From the NCBI GenBank assembly GCA_003661185.1, contig QMVQ01000011.1:1-16829 (forward strand): a stretch of DNA of 16,829 nucleotides. Direction: 5' to 3'. Source of the DNA: Candidatus Alkanophagales archaeon. Lineage in GTDB: Archaea > Halobacteriota > Syntropharchaeia > Alkanophagales > B39-G2. The notes under the pieces were generated by a model. It was not told the DNA's origin and searched no databases. It worked only from the letters and a program-made list of their open reading frames with translations. Positions within the stretch are counted from its first letter, which is position 1; each line of letters begins with the position of its first letter. Below are positions 7,571 to 16,688 of the stretch, in pieces. Both the position numbers and the translations under genes were made by a program.

Positions 7571-8604
7571 ACAAGTTCGCTCAACATGCTATCCACAATC
7601 TCCTTCAAAAGCCCCTCAGGGTCGTCGTAGTATTTGGAGCCCGCTGCCGGCTTTATCCGCCCGACGACTGAAGAGAATGCCATCTCACGCACGTCGTCGA
7701 GCGTAGCAACGTTCCGCCCGTCGAGGAGTGCCGCCGCTTGCACCTTCTCATAAAGGGAAATGGCGGCTCTTGCGGAGGCGCCCTGCTCAAGCTCCTCGCT
7801 CCACGGCGGCTCTCTCGTGGCTCGCACGAGCTTTACTATCGCATCAAGCACCTTCCCCGGAACCTCAACGCTCTCCAACTGTTTCGCATTCCTCAAAATT
7901 ATCTCCTTATCTTCCTCTTCAGTTTCAGGATACCCCATCTTCGTGACGTCGAACCTGTCCAAGAGCACGTCTGAAAGCTCCTCGACGCCCGCCCGCTCTC
8001 TCGGATTCATCGTCGCGATCATGATGAAGTTCGACGGGTAGTCCACATCGTAGGGTCCAATGGTCGCAATCCCTTCCTCTAAGACTTGGAGCAGGGCGTT
8101 CTGCAGCTTCTCAGGCACCCTGTTCAGCTCGTCGAAGAAGACTATGCCCCTGTTTCCCTTCAACAGCTTCCCGGGCGTGAACGCCCGATAGTCCTGTGGT
8201 CCGTATTTAAAGGCTTTCGTTGGGTCGATGTCGCCGAGTAAGTCTTCTGCCGTTAGATCTGGCGAGCCTTGGATGCGGACGAAGCGTTTTATCCCACTTA
8301 TTTTTTCGGTTTCCAGAGTCTCGCCACGCTCCTTCATTGCACGACATAGCGGACATACTGGCTCCTTAGGGTCACAGTGGTAAGGGCAGCCTTTCACCAC
8401 CTCGATTTCGGGTAGCAGCTCTGCGATGTGTTTTGCGAGCGTCGTCTTCCCAACGCCGGGGTAGCCTTCGATTAGGATGTGATGCCCGGCGAGCAGCGAC
8501 GATATTATCTTGCGCTTCGCATCTCTCTGCCCAATGATGACGTCCAGCGGGTCCTTCCCATTCCTAATATGTTCCAAAATTACCTCTCTAAGGTCTTCCA
8601 ACAT
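7567..8604 (-). CDS. MoxR/ChlI-type AAA+ ATPase with an inserted four-cysteine motif
   Basis: MoxR-family AAA+ ATPases act as chaperones that help mature or insert metal cofactors in partner enzymes, and Mg-chelatase ChlI subunits are close relatives. The 345-residue protein has Walker A GYPGVGKT (47-54), Walker B VFFDE (158-159), sensor-1 Asn200 and LLDRFD near residue 217. Between Walker A and Walker B is a cysteine-rich insert, Cys73-x3-Cys77-x6-Cys84-x2-Cys87 (CPYHC, then CPLC), which could hold zinc or an iron-sulfur cluster. The ATG at 8604 follows GAGGTAAGGGG, a good ribosome-binding region. It is coupled to the cooC-like gene by a four-base overlap, which suggests joint work in nickel or metal-centre assembly. 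No VWA-domain partner is seen nearby. Confidence 0.88.
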   Translation of the reverse strand: MLEDLREVILEHIRNGKDPLDVIIGQRDAKRKIISSLLAGHHILIEGYPGVGKTTLAKHIAELLPEIEVVKGCPYHCDPKEPVCPLCRAMKERGETLETEKISGIKRFVRIQGSPDLTAEDLLGDIDPTKAFKYGPQDYRAFTPGKLLKGNRGIVFFDELNRVPEKLQNALLQVLEEGIATIGPYDVDYPSNFIMIATMNPRERAGVEELSDVLLDRFDVTKMGYPETEEEDKEIILRNAKQLESVEVPGKVLDAIVKLVRATREPPWSEELEQGASARAAISLYEKVQAAALLDGRNVATLDDVREMAFSSVVGRIKPAAGSKYYDDPEGLLKEIVDSMLSELV

Positions 8605-8615
8605 GCCCCTTACCT

Positions 8616-8845
8616 CTTACAAGATTTCGGCGAGAAAGCTCATGGTTCAAACCATGAGCCGAATCGCCGATAGTTTTAAATACCTCCTCATCTATCCTAT
8701 TCCCAGCGAGCTCAGAGCTATATGCTCTGGGTAGGGGCTGAGGTGAGCCAGCCCCGTCGTGAGGCTCAGGCTCTGGGCAGGTTGCCCTCAAAGAGTCTGA
8801 GCTGAGAGGCATGAAGCTCATGGCTTTAGCCATGGAGTAGCTCAC
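8616..8845 (+). ncRNA. Solitary omegaRNA-like / IS605 right-end element, copy 2
   Basis: This element begins with the same 25 bases as copy 1 and ends in the same GGAGTAGCTCAC. Its hairpins are cleaner. One combines an outer TCGGCGA/TCGCCGA stem (8626-8632 with 8664-8670) with an inner GCTCATGG/CCATGAGC stem (8638-8645 with 8652-8659). Others are CAGAGC/GCTCTG (8713-8718 with 8724-8729), GGGGCTG/CAGCCCC, a long GGCTCAG arm, and CATGGC/GCCATG with loop TTTA. No tnpB body is present, so it is a solo structured end, as in palindrome-associated elements, or a stand-alone RNA. Its last bases contain the stop codon of eL40. Function as a guide RNA is inference. Confidence 0.62.
8673..8690 (-). promoter_or_regulatory. 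Putative moxR promoter inside the IS-like element
   Basis: On the minus strand GAGGAGG is followed by TATTTAAAAC, a BRE/TATA-like pair centred near 8678. Initiation would fall near 8652, giving a leader of about 48 bases that ends in the moxR ribosome-binding site. The element would thus provide the promoter of the moxR-cooC unit. Support is motif-based only. Confidence 0.4.
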
Positions 8846-8991
8846 CTCTTTCCTCCCTTAACAGATTTCACCCTCAAATCTTTAGAATGGCACTTCCTGC
8901 ACCGTTTCGCCCTCATAGCGTTTCGTGCGTTGCAGTTCATGCAAATCTTCACATGCAGCAGCCGACGCTCAGCCTCTGGGAACCGTGCCAT
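8842..8991 (-). CDS. rpl40e: Large-subunit ribosomal protein eL40
   Basis: This 49-residue basic protein matches archaeal eL40, a zinc-binding component of the 50S subunit. The zinc ribbon is Cys17-x2-Cys20 and Cys31-x2-Cys34 ([20 protein letters not shown]), and the N-terminus [20 protein letters not shown] is characteristic. The ATG at 8991 follows AGGTGAAGGAGCG, a good ribosome-binding site. It lies 34 bases downstream of cofH on the same strand and may be cotranscribed with it. Its TGA (8842-8844) lies inside the terminal CTCAC of the IS-like element, so the element abuts or slightly overlaps the gene without damaging the known C-terminus. Confidence 0.95.
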   Translation of the reverse strand: MARFPEAERRLLHVKICMNCNARNAMRAKRCRKCHSKDLRVKSVKGGKR

Positions 8992-9025
8992 CGCTCCTTC
9001 ACCTTGACCCTTTTACTATGTTAAG

Positions 9026-10123
9026 CTATAATAGTTCATAAAGGGTATTCCTTTTTCTCGGAATTCTTCCAGCCTCTCTTATCAGACGCTCAAGCGCCTC
9101 AGGACTCATGTATTCGCCAGAGGTCGCCCCCGCCGCCTTAGATATGTTCTCTTCCATTAAGGTGCCTCCCAAGTCGTTAGCGCCGAAATCGAGCATCTTC
9201 TTGGCGCCTTTGGGCGTGAGCTTCACCCACGACGCCTGAATATTGTCACAAAGTCCATGGAGGACGACGCGGGCAAGGGCGTGGACGACTGCGCACTCGA
9301 AGAACGAGGGCGCCCGCCCGCCGATCATTCTTCCGAGCTCGTTGTTCTTCGGCATGAAAGGCAGAGGTATGAACTCCGTGAAACCTTTAGTTTCCTGCTG
9401 AATCCTTCTTATTAGGAACAAGTGCTCGATTCTGTGTGCGGCGGTCTCGACGTGCCCGAACATCATCGTTGCCGTTGTTGGGATGCCGATGCGATGTGCC
9501 GCCTTTATTATTTTAACCCACTCCTCAGTCCTCAGCTTCTTAGGGCAGATTTCATGACGCACCTTATCAACGAGGATTTCAGCAGCAGTTCCTGGCATAG
9601 AATCGAGCCCTGCCGCCTTTAACTCCTTTAAAACGTCCTCGATGCCGAGTTTGGAATTGTCGGCAGCGTGCTTAACTTCCATCGGCGAGAATGCGTGAAT
9701 GTGCACGTCGAAATTCTCTTTTATGCGTTCAAGAATTTCGCAATAGTCTTCAATGCAGAAGTCAGGGTGCAGCCCGCCTTGAATGCAGACTTCGACGGCG
9801 CCACGCTCAACCGCTTCCGCTATCTTATTTATGACCTCTTCAATGCCCAAAAGGTAACCCTCACCCGTCTTGCGTCTGAAAGCGCAGAACTTGCAGCTCC
9901 CGATGCAGACGTTCGTGAAATTGATGTTACGATTCACTATGTAGGTGACGACGTCGCCGCACGCCGCCCTTCGAAGCTCGTCAGCAATTCTGAACAGCAA
10001 ATGCGGGTTTTTAACTAAAAACATGGCGTCGTTCTTCGTGACGTCGCCTTTCCTCACTCTCTCGTAAAGCGTCTCTGCCGCCGCCACGCAGGCGGCAGCC
10101 GCCACCGCTCTCACGCTCACCAT
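9026..10123 (-). CDS. cofH: FO synthase subunit CofH (5-amino-6-(D-ribitylamino)uracil--L-tyrosine 4-hydroxyphenyl transferase)
   Basis: CofH is the radical-SAM enzyme that joins a tyrosine-derived fragment to 5-amino-6-ribitylaminouracil; CofG then closes the ring to FO, the chromophore of coenzyme F420. The 365-residue protein carries the [4Fe-4S]-binding Cys73-x3-Cys77-x2-Cys80 (CIGSCKFCAF), preceded by NRNINFTNVC. It also has IQGGLHPD, TAATMMFGHVET-like residues, and the CofH-typical NDLGGTLMEENISKAAGA, which separates it from the related MqnC/MqnE enzymes. The ATG at 10123 faces purL across only 41 bases. A TATA-like TTTTTATTTA (10147-10156 on the minus strand) about 28 bases upstream fits a leaderless transcript. 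cofG is not in the window. Confidence 0.93.
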   Translation of the reverse strand: MVSVRAVAAAACVAAAETLYERVRKGDVTKNDAMFLVKNPHLLFRIADELRRAACGDVVTYIVNRNINFTNVCIGSCKFCAFRRKTGEGYLLGIEEVINKIAEAVERGAVEVCIQGGLHPDFCIEDYCEILERIKENFDVHIHAFSPMEVKHAADNSKLGIEDVLKELKAAGLDSMPGTAAEILVDKVRHEICPKKLRTEEWVKIIKAAHRIGIPTTATMMFGHVETAAHRIEHLFLIRRIQQETKGFTEFIPLPFMPKNNELGRMIGGRAPSFFECAVVHALARVVLHGLCDNIQASWVKLTPKGAKKMLDFGANDLGGTLMEENISKAAGATSGEYMSPEALERLIREAGRIPRKRNTLYELL

Positions 10124-10164
10124 CGCACCGTGATATTTATTGAGGGTAAATAAAAACTAAGAGG
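10124..10164. promoter_or_regulatory. Compact divergent promoter region of cofH and purL
   Basis: The two start codons are separated by 41 bases. The purL TATA-like box ATATTTAT (10133-10140, plus) is about 28 bases before its ATG. The cofH box TTTTTATTTA (10156-10147, minus) is about 28 bases before its own ATG. Each box therefore lies inside the other gene's initiation region, and the two transcripts would be nearly leaderless and may compete. Confidence 0.5.
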
Positions 10165-12552
10165 ATGAACCTTTACACGAGGCTTGAAAGCTGTCCTGAA
10201 GTTTACAGGGTTAACGTATGTGATGCAACCGACGCTGCCCTCATGAAAATAAACGAAGAGCTGGCACTTGCGTTGAATTTAGACGAGATGCGTAGGATTA
10301 AGGAGCACTTCTTGGCGAAGGGTAGGAATCCAACGGACGTAGAACTTCAGAGCATAGCACAGGCGTGGAGCGAGCACTGCTGCTACAAAAGCTCGAAGCT
10401 CATCCTCAAAAAATTCATCTTCGGCATAGAAGCGCCGCAGAATGTCTTAGTCGTCGTGGAGGACGCCGGCGTCGTGGCGTTCGACGACGAGCACGTCTAC
10501 GTTGTGGGCTTCGAGAGCCACAACCATCCTTCGGCGCTCGAACCCTACGGTGGTGCCGCCACCGGCGTCGGCGGCATCATCAGAGACGTCGTCTGCATGG
10601 GCGCACAGCCTGTAGCGCTGATAGACGCTCTTTTTTTCGGTCCCCTGGACTACGATTACGAAAAGCTCCCGGAGGGCGTCAAGCACCCGAGGTTCCTCTT
10701 TGACGGCGTCGTCGCCGGCATCCGAGACTACGGGAACCGCATCGGGATTCCAACGTGCGCAGGTATGCTTTTCTTCGACGAGGGCTACATGGGCAACTGC
10801 CTCGTGAACGTCGGCTGCGTGGGCGTCGCAAGCAAGAAAAACGTGCGGCGGAGCGTCGCACGCCCCGGCGAGCTTTTAGTGCTCGTCGGCGGGCGAACGG
10901 GGCGTGATGGCATCCACGGCGTCACATTCGCCTCTACGGAGCTCACAGGCGACGAGGCGCTGCGGAGCGCCGTTCAACTCGGCGACCCGATAATGAAGGA
11001 GCCGCTCATGCACGCGATTCTCGACGCAAACGCCGCAGGGCTGATAAATGGAATGAAGGACTTAGGCGGCGGCGGGCTTTCGTGCGTCGTCTCTGAGATG
11101 TGCGCCGCCGGGAATTGCGGCGCCGTCGTCTTTCTTGACAGAGTACCTCTGAAGGAGGCGAGTTTGAAGCCTTGGGAGATTTGGGTCTCAGAGTCACAGG
11201 AGCGTTTCATGCTTGCTGTCGCTCCTGAGAATCTGGAGGAGCTCTCAAGCTTTTTTGAGAAGTGGGACGTGCCTTTAACAGTCGTCGGCGAGACCATCAA
11301 GGAAAAAGTCATAAGGCTCTTCTACAAGGACGTGAAAGTTTTTGAGATGGAAACAGACTTTTTAGTGGGCAGTGTCGTTTACAAGCGGCATTGTGAGTTC
11401 AGGCAAGACGAAATCAAACGCATGGAGCAAGATCCGAAGCTCAAGGAGCCTAAAGATTACACCGAGATTCTTTTGAGCTTGCTGGCGTCGCCGAATATTG
11501 CGTCAAGAGAGCACGTAGTAAGACAATACGACCACGACGTCAGGGCGTCGACGATAATAAAGCCGTTACACGGCATAATCGGGAAGGAGACGCACGGTGA
11601 TGCCGTCGTGATCAAACCTTTGGAGGAGTCATGGAGAGGGCTCGCAATTACCGCGGACGTCAACCCCGCTTACACGAGAATAAATCCTTTCTGGGGCGCC
11701 GCCTCTGCGGTTGACGAGGTTTGCAGGAACTTGGTAGCGGTGGGAGCGTTGCCGCATTCGCTGGCTGACTGCCTGAACTTCGGGAATCCTGAAAAGCCGG
11801 ACAGGATGGGCGACTTCTACGAGTGCTGCCGCGGCTTGGGCTACGTTGCCCGTGCGTTGCGCCTGCCTTTCGTATCCGGCAACGTGAGCTTTTACAATGA
11901 GTTCGTCGCGCTTGACCGCCCAATACCGCCGACGCCGACCGTTCTCGGCATTGGAATCGTAGAGGATGTGCGGAAGTGCGTTTCCGTGGATGCAAAGCGT
12001 GCAAGAAACGTTATTTACATCATAGGCGAGACGAAAAAGGAGCTTGGCGGCAGCGAGTATTACAGGCTCAGGGGCGTGCGGTTCGAGCGTGGCGAGAAAT
12101 GCGGCGTCGTGCCGAGGACGAATCCCGAGACGCTGCGTAAGAGGATTGGAGTTTTAAGGCGTTTAATTTTGGAGGGACTCGTGGAGAGCTGCCACGACGT
12201 TTCCGAGGGCGGGCTTGCAGTAGCTGCGTGCGAGATGCTGTTTGGCGGTTGTTTGGGCGTCGAGCTCGACGTCTCGCCGCTCCGCATGGAACGCAGCGAC
12301 TTTAAGCTTTTCTCAGAGTCAAATACGAGGTGGCTCGTCGAGGTGCGTCCTGAGAAGCAAAGCGAGTTTGAGGACATCTTGAGGCGGGAGAATGTCTATT
12401 TCAGGGAGCTTGGCGTGCTGCGGAGCGAGCCCGTGATTTTAATACGGAACGGGAGTGGGGAGCTTGTGGACATGCCGCTTGAAGCTGCGAGGGCGGCGTG
12501 GAGAAGTGCGCTCGAGCGGCAGCGCGTTCGGCACGATATTGATTCGTTGTGA
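10165..12552 (+). CDS. purL: Phosphoribosylformylglycinamidine synthase subunit PurL
   Basis: PurL catalyses the ATP-dependent amidation of FGAR to FGAM in purine synthesis, taking ammonia from the PurQ glutaminase through a complex with PurS. The 795-residue protein has the full AIRS-like double fold. Visible motifs are QAWSEHCCYKSSK with the catalytic His, ESHNHPSALEPYGGAATGVGG, DLGGGGLSCVVSEM, INPFWGAASAVDE and ESCHDVSEGGLAVAACEM. It is somewhat longer than many small-form archaeal PurL proteins. The ATG at 10165 follows AAGAGG directly, and the position of the TATA-like box suggests a leaderless or near-leaderless mRNA. purQ and purS are not adjacent. It converges on the surface lipoprotein gene with 18 bases between the stops. 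Confidence 0.95.
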   Translation: MNLYTRLESCPEVYRVNVCDATDAALMKINEELALALNLDEMRRIKEHFLAKGRNPTDVELQSIAQAWSEHCCYKSSKLILKKFIFGIEAPQNVLVVVEDAGVVAFDDEHVYVVGFESHNHPSALEPYGGAATGVGGIIRDVVCMGAQPVALIDALFFGPLDYDYEKLPEGVKHPRFLFDGVVAGIRDYGNRIGIPTCAGMLFFDEGYMGNCLVNVGCVGVASKKNVRRSVARPGELLVLVGGRTGRDGIHGVTFASTELTGDEALRSAVQLGDPIMKEPLMHAILDANAAGLINGMKDLGGGGLSCVVSEMCAAGNCGAVVFLDRVPLKEASLKPWEIWVSESQERFMLAVAPENLEELSSFFEKWDVPLTVVGETIKEKVIRLFYKDVKVFEMETDFLVGSVVYKRHCEFRQDEIKRMEQDPKLKEPKDYTEILLSLLASPNIASREHVVRQYDHDVRASTIIKPLHGIIGKETHGDAVVIKPLEESWRGLAITADVNPAYTRINPFWGAASAVDEVCRNLVAVGALPHSLADCLNFGNPEKPDRMGDFYECCRGLGYVARALRLPFVSGNVSFYNEFVALDRPIPPTPTVLGIGIVEDVRKCVSVDAKRARNVIYIIGETKKELGGSEYYRLRGVRFERGEKCGVVPRTNPETLRKRIGVLRRLILEGLVESCHDVSEGGLAVAACEMLFGGCLGVELDVSPLRMERSDFKLFSESNTRWLVEVRPEKQSEFEDILRRENVYFRELGVLRSEPVILIRNGSGELVDMPLEAARAAWRSALERQRVRHDIDSL

Positions 12553-12570
12553 AAAGGAAAACTAGCGGCT

Positions 12571-13857
12571 TCATTTTCTTTTCCACGAGTATGCAATGGC
12601 GCCGGCGACCACGCTTGCGACTGCTACGAGCACAACGACCATTAATGCGTGTGTCCCTTCCGAGCTTGCCGTCGGCACCGCCCGCTGTCCAATCGAGACA
12701 TATTCGATTTTAGAAAACAGGTTGCCATCCTCATCTTTATATTCTATGACGAGCGGCACCTCCGAGACGCTCCCCGTCGCTTTCACGTGCAGCTCGAAGC
12801 TGCTGAAGTCGTCAGGATTGAGCAGCCCCACGAAATAGGCTTTGTAGGGATGCACGCCTTCGACGCCTTCCGCCGTGCCAACTCGCATGACCACGCTTCT
12901 CGCCGCCTCTAAGCCTGCGTTATTGATGTCGCCTGTGATTTTAAAGGAGTTAGCACCCGTCGCTTCCACCTCTATCCCCGTGAGGACGAGCTCCACGCCC
13001 TTTTTGCTCTCCGCCACGTTCAAGGGGACGTTCAACACCATCGAATGCGAGTTGTCGCCGTTTCTAAATTCCAACCTGAAATTCAGAACGCAAACGCCCA
13101 TCATTTGAGGCGTGAAGTTGAAAGAAATAACCCCTGCTTCATCGGGCGGCAACTCCCCTATAAAGACCTCTGAAGGAACAATGTTCTCGCTTTCGGCAAC
13201 GACACGCACGCCCGTAGCAGCATTCAGTCTTGGATTTCCGACAGCAAGCTTGATTTCCGTGCGCTCTCCCACAAAGATATCCTCTGGGACGTTCTCGACA
13301 CTTATGGTTAGCGGAGTGCTGTCCACCTGCACCGGTATCGAATATCTCACGGTCTCAGCTTCTTCCGTCTCCACTAAAATCTTGGGGTAGTAGATGCCGT
13401 CGGGGCATGTAGCGCGGACGGTGAACGTGAAGGTTATGCTCTCTCCGGGTCCCAGCCGCCCGACGTTCAAGAAGGGCTTGCTCAAGACTTCGATTTCACG
13501 GCTGAGCATGCAGACCTCCTTCAAATACACGCTCCTTGCCATCTCCATGTTCTTCACCGTCACGGTCACCGTGCCGATGTCGCCCTGCATGAGAACCTCC
13601 GGGCTCACCCAGTAATCTGTGACCATGATTGCTGATTTCTGCGCATCTTCGGCATGTGCGCAGCCCGTCATGCCCCATGCCACCACGACTAAAAGCAAGA
13701 AGGAAAGCATAGCGAACGTGCGGCGCCACGTGCTGATGTTTGAGCTGTTGTTGAAAACTGAGCAGCTGTTGTTGAAAACTGAGCAACCGAAACTTTTACC
13801 TAAGCCGTTACTGTTGCACGAGCCGCTGTTGCCAAGAACACCGCCCGCAGCCAGCAT
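12571..13857 (-). CDS. CARDB/COG1361-like surface lipoprotein with C-terminal membrane anchor
   Basis: The protein (428 residues from this start) seems to be displayed outside the cell. A hydrophobic signal MLSFLLLVVVAWGMTGCAHA ends in a lipobox-like MTGC. Several beta-sandwich repeats of CARDB or COG1361 type follow (VTVTVKNMEMARSVYL, KLAVGNPRLNAATGVRV, GDINNAGLEAARSVVMRV). A membrane segment (ALMVVVLVAVASVVAGAIAY) and SWKRK end it. The first 49 residues before the signal are unusual: rich in Asn, Ser and Gly, and containing a tandem CSVFNNS repeat. ATG 13857 (13 bases after the yip1-like stop) or ATG 13710 may be the real start; the second lacks the Arg-Arg just before the hydrophobic core. 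WRRTFAM is faintly Tat-like. The substrate or partner is unknown. Confidence 0.82.
   Translation of the reverse strand: MLAAGGVLGNSGSCNSNGLGKSFGCSVFNNSCSVFNNSSNISTWRRTFAMLSFLLLVVVAWGMTGCAHAEDAQKSAIMVTDYWVSPEVLMQGDIGTVTVTVKNMEMARSVYLKEVCMLSREIEVLSKPFLNVGRLGPGESITFTFTVRATCPDGIYYPKILVETEEAETVRYSIPVQVDSTPLTISVENVPEDIFVGERTEIKLAVGNPRLNAATGVRVVAESENIVPSEVFIGELPPDEAGVISFNFTPQMMGVCVLNFRLEFRNGDNSHSMVLNVPLNVAESKKGVELVLTGIEVEATGANSFKITGDINNAGLEAARSVVMRVGTAEGVEGVHPYKAYFVGLLNPDDFSSFELHVKATGSVSEVPLVIEYKDEDGNLFSKIEYVSIGQRAVPTASSEGTHALMVVVLVAVASVVAGAIAYSWKRK
13743..13784. repeat. Exact 21-bp tandem duplication
   Basis: The sequences 13743-13763 and 13764-13784 are identical, beginning AGCTGTTGTTGAAAACTGAG. 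On the minus strand they encode the in-frame repeat CSVFNNS in the N-terminal extension of the surface lipoprotein gene. A two-copy exact repeat suggests recent slippage. Confidence 0.9.
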
Positions 13858-13870
13858 TAAACTACCCCCG

Positions 13871-14536
13871 TCAGAGTGTGCTGCTCAGGGTCGCCAGCTT
13901 CCACACCGAATACAGAACGTAAACTGCTACTGGAATCGCGACCGTTATCAGGGCGTCCCGTATCGAAAGCTTTCTCGCATGCTTCAGCCCGAAGACCCAG
14001 AGGTTTGCGGCCCACAACAGGAAGAGCATACCGATTACTGACGAGAGTTGCATCATCGGGCTTGCCATCAGGGCTGCAATGGCGTCTGCCACTTCCTCAG
14101 GGCTTGTGACTGTTGGAAGCTCTACGGTTGAGAAAAAATGATACGTGAGGGCTGCGCTTATGATGCCGCCGATTACGAGAGGGATGTAGCCGTAGCCGAC
14201 GAATTCGAGGGTGCGTTTGAACGAGCCTTCACCGTTGAAGAGTGCAGAAATGCCGAAGAGAATGGCGGCAACGACGAGCCAGATAATAAATGCAAAAACG
14301 AGGGCACCGACAGCGCTACCAACAAGCATGACTGAGATAAAACCTTGCGCCTCAGGCGGGAGCGTTCCGCCAAGAATCCCTACAGTCATGAGGCTCGACA
14401 GAAAAGCAATAGCCCCGCTGGTCATTCCGCTCAGCAAAACGATAAACGCTGGCGTCTTTAAATTTTCCTCTCTTTTCAACCTTTCCTCAAAAAATTTGTC
14501 CGGGTTCGTCAGCACTTCTATCATTTCCCGCACCAC
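13871..14536 (-). CDS. Yip1-domain integral membrane protein
   Basis: This 221-residue polytopic protein matches the Yip1 domain pattern: a short cytosolic start EVLTNPDKFFEERLKREENLKTPAF, then about five membrane helices with a conserved FNGEGSFKRTLEFVGYGYIPLVIG segment between them. In archaea such proteins often sit beside COG1361/CARDB surface proteins, as here (13 bases between genes). A role in assembling or exporting the partner is plausible but not established. The frame starts at GTG 14536; GTG 14533 or ATG 14524 are possible. A TATA-like TTTTATGT near 14556 suggests its own promoter, separate from the ribH operon 53 bases upstream. Confidence 0.85.
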   Translation of the reverse strand: MVREMIEVLTNPDKFFEERLKREENLKTPAFIVLLSGMTSGAIAFLSSLMTVGILGGTLPPEAQGFISVMLVGSAVGALVFAFIIWLVVAAILFGISALFNGEGSFKRTLEFVGYGYIPLVIGGIISAALTYHFFSTVELPTVTSPEEVADAIAALMASPMMQLSSVIGMLFLLWAANLWVFGLKHARKLSIRDALITVAIPVAVYVLYSVWKLATLSSTL

Positions 14537-14589
14537 GTTATCAGAATGACATAAAACTTCTGCGGTAGCGTTGTGTTGCGGCAGCGTGG

Positions 14590-15030
14590 TTAGCCGACGC
14601 CTCTACGACGGGCGGCTCGTAACCGCTTCACCATTTTCACTGCCGCTTCCACAGCACGCTTCGCATATTCCACTCGTTCCTGCGCTTCGAGCCTTGTTTC
14701 ACCTGGTCCTGAGACTCCAAGCGTCACCGGCTTCTCAAACTCCAGAGACAAATCCATAAGCTTGCGGGCGGCGTGCTGCGCCACGATTTCGTCGTGCTCC
14801 GTCGCACCCTCGATGACGCAACCCAGCGTCACAACAGCATCCACGTCCTCGTCCATCAACAGCATCTTCACAGCGAGCGGCATGTCGAAGACGCCCGGCA
14901 CCTTAAGAACCCGTTTGACGCTCGCACCGAGGAATTCTGCGTGCTCCCTACCGAGTATTTCCATCTGGTAGGTGATGTCGCGGTGGAACTCGGAAACCAC
15001 AAACGCCAACCGTATCTCCTCTCCTGCCAT
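14590..15030 (-). CDS. ribH: 6,7-dimethyl-8-ribityllumazine synthase
   Basis: RibH condenses 5-amino-6-ribitylaminouracil with 3,4-dihydroxy-2-butanone 4-phosphate to make lumazine, the penultimate step of riboflavin synthesis, in a cytosolic multimer. The 146-residue protein shows the N-terminal substrate loop [11 protein letters not shown], the ribityl-binding [10 protein letters not shown], the catalytic-site [12 protein letters not shown] with the conserved His, and [18 protein letters not shown] near the end. The ATG at 15030 follows GAGGTGTTGGG, a ribosome-binding site that overlaps the ribC stop region; the gap is nine bases, so the genes are one operon. The C-terminus is rich in Arg. 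Confidence 0.95.
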   Translation of the reverse strand: MAGEEIRLAFVVSEFHRDITYQMEILGREHAEFLGASVKRVLKVPGVFDMPLAVKMLLMDEDVDAVVTLGCVIEGATEHDEIVAQHAARKLMDLSLEFEKPVTLGVSGPGETRLEAQERVEYAKRAVEAAVKMVKRLRAARRRGVG

Positions 15031-15039
15031 CCCAACACC

Positions 15040-16604
<1,565 letters not shown>

Positions 16605-16625
16605 CCGCTACTACATTAGCATTCT

Positions 16626-16652
16626 GATATTTAGCTTTTGTGGCGCACAAAA
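16626..16652 (-). promoter_or_regulatory. DUF373-ribC-ribH promoter with overlapping inverted repeat
   Basis: On the minus strand AAAAGC and TAAATATC (16626-16633) form a good BRE/TATA pair, with the TATA centre about 26 bases before the TTG start. A perfect 7-base inverted repeat, TTTTGTG (16636-16642) and CACAAAA (16646-16652) around GCG, covers the BRE. This layout suits a repressor operator, possibly responding to flavins. It could instead belong to termination of the upstream gene. Confidence 0.5.
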
Positions 16653-16671
16653 ATAATTGACTTTCACGGGG

Positions 16672-16688
16672 CAAAAAATAGGGAAAAA
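16672..16688 (-). terminator. T-rich terminator of the edge gene
   Basis: Immediately after the stop at 16689 the minus strand reads TTTTTCCCTATTTTTTGC, two T-tracts typical of intrinsic archaeal termination. Confidence 0.55.

Noticed and set aside
8588..8845. 85-codon minus-strand frame over the second IS-like element
   Set aside because: It has no recognisable protein character; its sequence is the complement of conserved hairpins.
9026..10123. Assignment as menaquinone-pathway MqnC/MqnE instead of CofH
   Set aside because: NDLGGTLMEENISKAAGA and NRNINFTNVC fit CofH best, and the riboflavin genes nearby and archaeal context agree.
13743..13784. Possible CRISPR-like repeat
   Set aside because: There are only two copies in direct tandem without spacers, inside a coding frame.
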